Shown here in pieces: positions 61,352 through 64,000 of a DNA stretch of 64,000 nt. Location of the stretch: contig JAFXCP010000005.1 of NCBI GenBank assembly GCA_017521405.1, forward strand, positions 84,009-148,008, given 5' to 3'. The notes beneath the pieces were generated by a model. The model saw only the letters and a program-made list of their open reading frames with translations, was not told the DNA's origin and ran no database searches. Position numbers and translations under genes: made by a program. The stretch comes from Akkermansia sp. (lineage in GTDB: Bacteria > Verrucomicrobiota > Verrucomicrobiia > Verrucomicrobiales > Akkermansiaceae). Each line of letters begins with the position of its first letter. The stretch's first letter is position 1.

Positions 61352-63772
61352 TCAGCCCCGGCGGCGGCGCGCAGCCAAGGCCGCCAACGCCAGCAAGCTC
61401 AGCGTCGCCGTGGAAGGCTCCGGAATCGTGGGTAGCGTAAAGCCCGCCACATTGCCCTCTATGCCCTCATAAGTGGCACCCTCCATACTCAGCGTCAGAT
61501 TGCTGTAATCCTCATCCGCATCACTGCCGAAATCGAACTCCACACCTGTGTACCCGGAGGCCACCAAAGCCTCCGTATCCACATCGAAACTCAAATCACC
61601 CTTCACCGTGCATTGGAACAGATGGCTCAGGTCCACGTGGTAAATACCGCCATTCCCGGCCTCCGGCAGAGTAATGCGCAAAATAGCATCAGAGAGGATA
61701 ATACTCCCCCCCGCACCCACGGAGAACGAGCAATCCGTATCGAAGCCTACATCCGCCAGCGTCAGCGTGGCCAGTGCCGCGGAGAAATGCACATTCTCCA
61801 TCTCCACGCCGGAGATACCGTAAGCCTCGCCCACGGCTTCCATCCACACATCCTGCATGCGGGCGGATTCGCCATTGCCGCTCACTTGGCCGGAAAGGAG
61901 GCTCACCCCTTCCAGCGAAGCCGCAGTATCACCGGATTTCAGGCTCAAGCCCCCATCCAGAGCAGCCGTGCCGCTCACACTCATGGCGGCACCATCCTTC
62001 AGCACCACATTGCCGCTAATGGTGCTGCTGCCTTCCACCTCCAGCTTTGTGCCGGAGTTAAAGGTCAGTTCGTATCCGGCATGGTTCAGCGTGGCATCCT
62101 TCATCCGCACCGTGGCTTCCGAACCCTCATGGGCAGTGATACCTTGTCCTTGGTACACCGCGCCATCCTCCACACGCAAACGCCCGCCGTACAGATTCGT
62201 CATCGCAAGCACCTCCGTGGTGCGGGAATTCAGGATTTCCTCCGCAGTGCCGGCACTGCCCTTGGCCGCCAGCAAATCAGCCTCCGTGGTGGCGCCGGTA
62301 AAGAGGATATCGCCCTTCTGCTTCAGACCATTGTAATCGGCATTCAAATCCACACTGCTGCTGCTATACATGGTATCCCGGAAAATGATGCTCTTCCCCT
62401 CCGCTGCGGAGAGGGAAACTGAGCTTGTGGCATAAATGCTCCGCAGTCGATAACCGGAATCGGATATCTCCACATTACCCGCAAATTCCACGGAATCATT
62501 GTTGCGGATGGTCAAGGTACCATAAGCATAAATCGCGCCGCCGGAGCCGGAAGCCGTGTTCCCGCTGAAGGTCACCGTGCCGTTGTCGCTCAGAGTAATG
62601 ATGCTGTACTCATCCCCATAAATCGCGCCGCCGCCGTAGCCGTCGGAGGAGCTGGAAGCCGTGTTCCCGCTGAAGGTCACCGTGCCGTTGTTGCTCAGCC
62701 CGATGTAGCCATAGCACCCATAAATCGCGCCGCCGCCGGAGGAAGCCGTGTTCTCGCTGAAGGTCACCGTGCCGTTGTTGCTCAGCTTGATGCTGCCGCA
62801 GGTGCCCCCATCAATCGCGCCGCCGGAGTTGTAAGCCTTGTTCCCACTGAAGGTCACTGTGCCGTTGTTACTCAGCGTGATGGTGCTGCTGTCGTACCCA
62901 AAAATCGCGCCGCCTCTGGAAGCCGTGTTCCCGCTAAAGGTGACCGTGTCGTTGTTGCTCAGCGTGATGGTGCTGTACTCAACCCCATAAATCGCGCCGC
63001 CGTAGCCGTAGGTGGAGCCGGAAGCCGTGTTCCCGCTGAAGCTCACCGTGCCGTTGTTGCTCAGCGTGATGGTGCTTTCGTAGCTCCCATAAATCGCGCC
63101 GCCGTAGAAAGTCGTGTTCCCGCTAAAGGTGACCGTGTCGTTGTTGCTCAGCGTGATGGTGCTGGAGGAGCCCCCATAAATCGCACCGCCGTAGGCGTAG
63201 GTGGAGCCGGAAGCCGTGTTCCCACTGAAGCTCACCTCGCCGTTGTTGCTCAGCGTGATGGTGCTTTCGTAGCTCCCACAAATCGCGCCGCCTCTGGAAG
63301 CCGTGTTCCCGCTAAAGGTGACCGCCTCGTTACAATTTAAGGTGATGGAGCTGTTCCTGTCGCCATGAATGGGGCCGGAGTTTTTCTTGAAACTGACATC
63401 CTGAAGCGCGATGAATTCCAGGAATTTTTCTGCGCTTACATTGAAGAGCCAAGCGGTATTATCCGAGAAGCTCAGGGATTTGAGTGCCTCCGGGGTATGG
63501 CTGGTGAAATAGAAGGAACCCACCCCCGGCTCCATCAGCACATAATCCAGAGCGCTGATGCTCACATCCTCGATGAGCCGGAAGGCCACATTGGAGGAGG
63601 ACATGGAATAAGCAAAAATATCGGCAAAGGCATCTGTTTGCGTTCTGAAGCTATATTGCTCCGGAATCACAATTTCCGTGGGCGCCGTGTAGGCAGCATA
63701 CAGAGCGGAGGGAACTGCCACCATCAAAGCGATGACGGCACGAAATAAACGAGAGGGAAGATGCAGTCTCAT
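61352..63772 (-). CDS. Surface beta-helix protein with Pmp-like repeats and PEP-CTERM anchor
   Basis: 806 residues. Signal peptide MRLHLPSRLFRAVIALMVAV then PSALYA-A. Residues about 135-440 hold nine full repeats and one degenerate repeat of 27-34 residues with the pattern STITLSNNGTVTFSGNTAS then GGAIYG. The paired FSGN and GGAI motifs are those of chlamydial polymorphic membrane proteins (FxxN and GGAI). A second beta-rich region follows (about 470-770). The end IPEPSTATLSLLALAALAAR then RRRG is a PEP-CTERM sorting tail, so there is no autotransporter barrel. Probably exported and anchored by an exosortase system. The ATG at 63772 lies inside a 54-bp inverted repeat shared with a divergent paralogue. 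Confidence 0.9.
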   Translation of the reverse strand: MRLHLPSRLFRAVIALMVAVPSALYAAYTAPTEIVIPEQYSFRTQTDAFADIFAYSMSSSNVAFRLIEDVSISALDYVLMEPGVGSFYFTSHTPEALKSLSFSDNTAWLFNVSAEKFLEFIALQDVSFKKNSGPIHGDRNSSITLNCNEAVTFSGNTASRGGAICGSYESTITLSNNGEVSFSGNTASGSTYAYGGAIYGGSSSTITLSNNDTVTFSGNTTFYGGAIYGSYESTITLSNNGTVSFSGNTASGSTYGYGGAIYGVEYSTITLSNNDTVTFSGNTASRGGAIFGYDSSTITLSNNGTVTFSGNKAYNSGGAIDGGTCGSIKLSNNGTVTFSENTASSGGGAIYGCYGYIGLSNNGTVTFSGNTASSSSDGYGGGAIYGDEYSIITLSDNGTVTFSGNTASGSGGAIYAYGTLTIRNNDSVEFAGNVEISDSGYRLRSIYATSSVSLSAAEGKSIIFRDTMYSSSSVDLNADYNGLKQKGDILFTGATTEADLLAAKGSAGTAEEILNSRTTEVLAMTNLYGGRLRVEDGAVYQGQGITAHEGSEATVRMKDATLNHAGYELTFNSGTKLEVEGSSTISGNVVLKDGAAMSVSGTAALDGGLSLKSGDTAASLEGVSLLSGQVSGNGESARMQDVWMEAVGEAYGISGVEMENVHFSAALATLTLADVGFDTDCSFSVGAGGSIILSDAILRITLPEAGNGGIYHVDLSHLFQCTVKGDLSFDVDTEALVASGYTGVEFDFGSDADEDYSNLTLSMEGATYEGIEGNVAGFTLPTIPEPSTATLSLLALAALAARRRRG
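62510..63330 (-). repeat. Tandem coding repeats (about 80-100 bp units) of the Pmp-like protein
   Basis: Repeating DNA units with near-identical cores (for example TTGCTCAGCGTGATGGTGCT recurs at roughly 62955, 63058, 63145 and 63247) and variable-length Gly/Ser/Tyr insertions between them. Units of 27-34 codons differ in length by whole codons, as expected if slippage or unequal recombination changes copy number in frame. Boundaries are approximate. Confidence 0.85.
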
Positions 63773-63803
63773 AGTGTCATCATGATAGCGGTTTCTAAAA
63801 CCG
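63750..63803. repeat. Left arm of a perfect 54-bp inverted repeat
   Basis: Base-for-base reverse complement of 63947-64000. It contains the first 23 bases of the PEP-CTERM gene (start codon at 63772), the TATCAT -10 box on the minus strand (63787-63782) and the palindrome CGGTTTTAGAAACCG. Identity stops at 63804. Its outer limit cannot be seen because the right arm reaches the window end. Confidence 0.97.
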
Positions 63804-63946
63804 CAAGAATTCTTTCCTAACACTCAGGTATACCTCAGCTTGCATTTTCTCTTTCAAGGCCCATGTGTTTTTTTATTGCCCATAGATGAAAAATATAACT
63901 CTCTTGCATCTCAATGTTGATTTTTTCCGTATTTCATGCTTGACTA
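63804..63946. other. Segment between the inverted repeat arms, possibly invertible
   Basis: 143 bp, AT-rich, no coding capacity seen. At its right end TTGACT (63940-63945) forms the -35 box for the rightward gene. At its left end the corresponding position for the leftward gene is ATTCTT, a poor -35. Two short perfect palindromes lie near the left arm: AAGAATTCTT (63805-63814) and AGGTATACCT (63826-63835). Confidence 0.6.
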
Positions 63947-63968
63947 CGGTTTTAGAAACCGCTATCAT
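63940..63968 (+). promoter_or_regulatory. Promoter of the rightward paralogue, with palindrome in its spacer
   Basis: TTGACT (63940-63945), 17-bp spacer, TATCAT (63963-63968). Start near 63975, about 3 nt before the ATG at 63978. The spacer is almost filled by CGGTTTTAGAAACCG (63947-63961), a 6+3+6 palindrome that could be an operator or a recombinase site. Confidence 0.7.
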
Positions 63969-64000
63969 GATGACACTATGAGACTGCATCTTCCCTCTCG
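63947..64000. repeat. Right arm of the 54-bp inverted repeat (continues to window end)
   Basis: Exact reverse complement of 63750-63803, up to the last base of the window, so the true repeat is at least 54 bp and may extend further into the rightward gene. Confidence 0.97.
63978..64000 (+). CDS. Start of a divergent paralogue of the Pmp/PEP-CTERM protein (partial)
   Basis: ATG at 63978 opens a frame reading MRLHLPS before the window ends, identical at DNA level to the first codons of the leftward gene at 63772. With the promoter just upstream this is almost certainly the start of a related signal peptide. The rest of the protein is outside the window. Confidence 0.75.

Noticed and set aside
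62510-63330. Tandem repeats considered as a CRISPR-like or minisatellite array
   Set aside because: The repeats are in frame inside one coding sequence and encode regular Pmp-like protein repeats; units vary in length and lack CRISPR palindromes.

Overview
The window looks like chromosome of a Verrucomicrobiota bacterium, most likely a gut mucin-associated member of the Akkermansiaceae or a close relative. The reasons are the glycosidase set (GH89 alpha-N-acetylglucosaminidase, GH29 alpha-L-fucosidase, GH109 alpha-N-acetylgalactosaminidase, a formylglycine sulfatase), a PEP-CTERM surface protein with chlamydial Pmp-type repeats, a GldA/GldF/GldG/DUF4340 transporter set, an mcsA-mcsB-clpC operon, moderate GC, and near absence of Shine-Dalgarno sequences. 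This assignment is inference; no rRNA is present. I saw no tRNA, CRISPR array, insertion sequence or prophage.

Layout. (1) 1-7117, minus strand: a type II secretion/type IV pilus-like operon (two GspE/PilB ATPases, GspF, GspG) with a secreted GH89 enzyme as the last gene, cut by the window edge. (2) 7311-11742, plus: two small unknown proteins, a YlbF-family protein with a cysteine-rich tail, an EptA-like phosphoethanolamine transferase, RmuC. (3) 24935-11744, minus: a nine-gene run with gaps of 39 bp or less: GldA-, GldF- and GldG-like proteins, DUF4340, GH29, PrmA, TsaB, a CxxCxxCC protein and a 1196-residue ABCG-like transporter. (4) 25137-40906: ruvB, an amidase lipoprotein, a Sel1 protein, a CDF transporter, a ROK kinase, an RpiB-GlyA fusion, dnaE, a serpin, a BASS transporter, a 7TM-HD phosphohydrolase and an unknown membrane protein. 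(5) 41033-51622: sulfatase and aldo/keto reductase, purH, pdxJ, a GNAT acetyltransferase, GH109, nadC-dprA and a 36-residue lipoprotein absent from simple long-ORF calls. (6) 51674-60412: mutL, a secreted unknown and gatB on the minus strand; mcsA-mcsB-clpC on the plus strand. (7) 60500-64000: a secreted His/Cys protein, the Pmp-repeat PEP-CTERM protein, and the first codons of a divergent paralogue.

How the genes work together. The secreted hydrolases and the sulfatase fit stepwise removal of GlcNAc, fucose, GalNAc and sulfate from mucin glycans; the type II secretion genes may export some of them. ClpC with McsA and a probably catalytically altered McsB is a protein quality-control unit. 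The rest is mostly housekeeping.

The most unusual structure is at the right edge. Two divergent genes for related surface proteins share a perfect 54-bp inverted repeat that covers the promoter spacer, the -10 box, the start codon and the first codons. The only good -35 box lies between the arms. Inverting the segment would move that -35 box from one gene to the other, which suggests a phase-variable either/or switch. A second window-wide feature is that many sigma70-type promoters sit so close to the start codon that the transcripts should be leaderless or nearly so.
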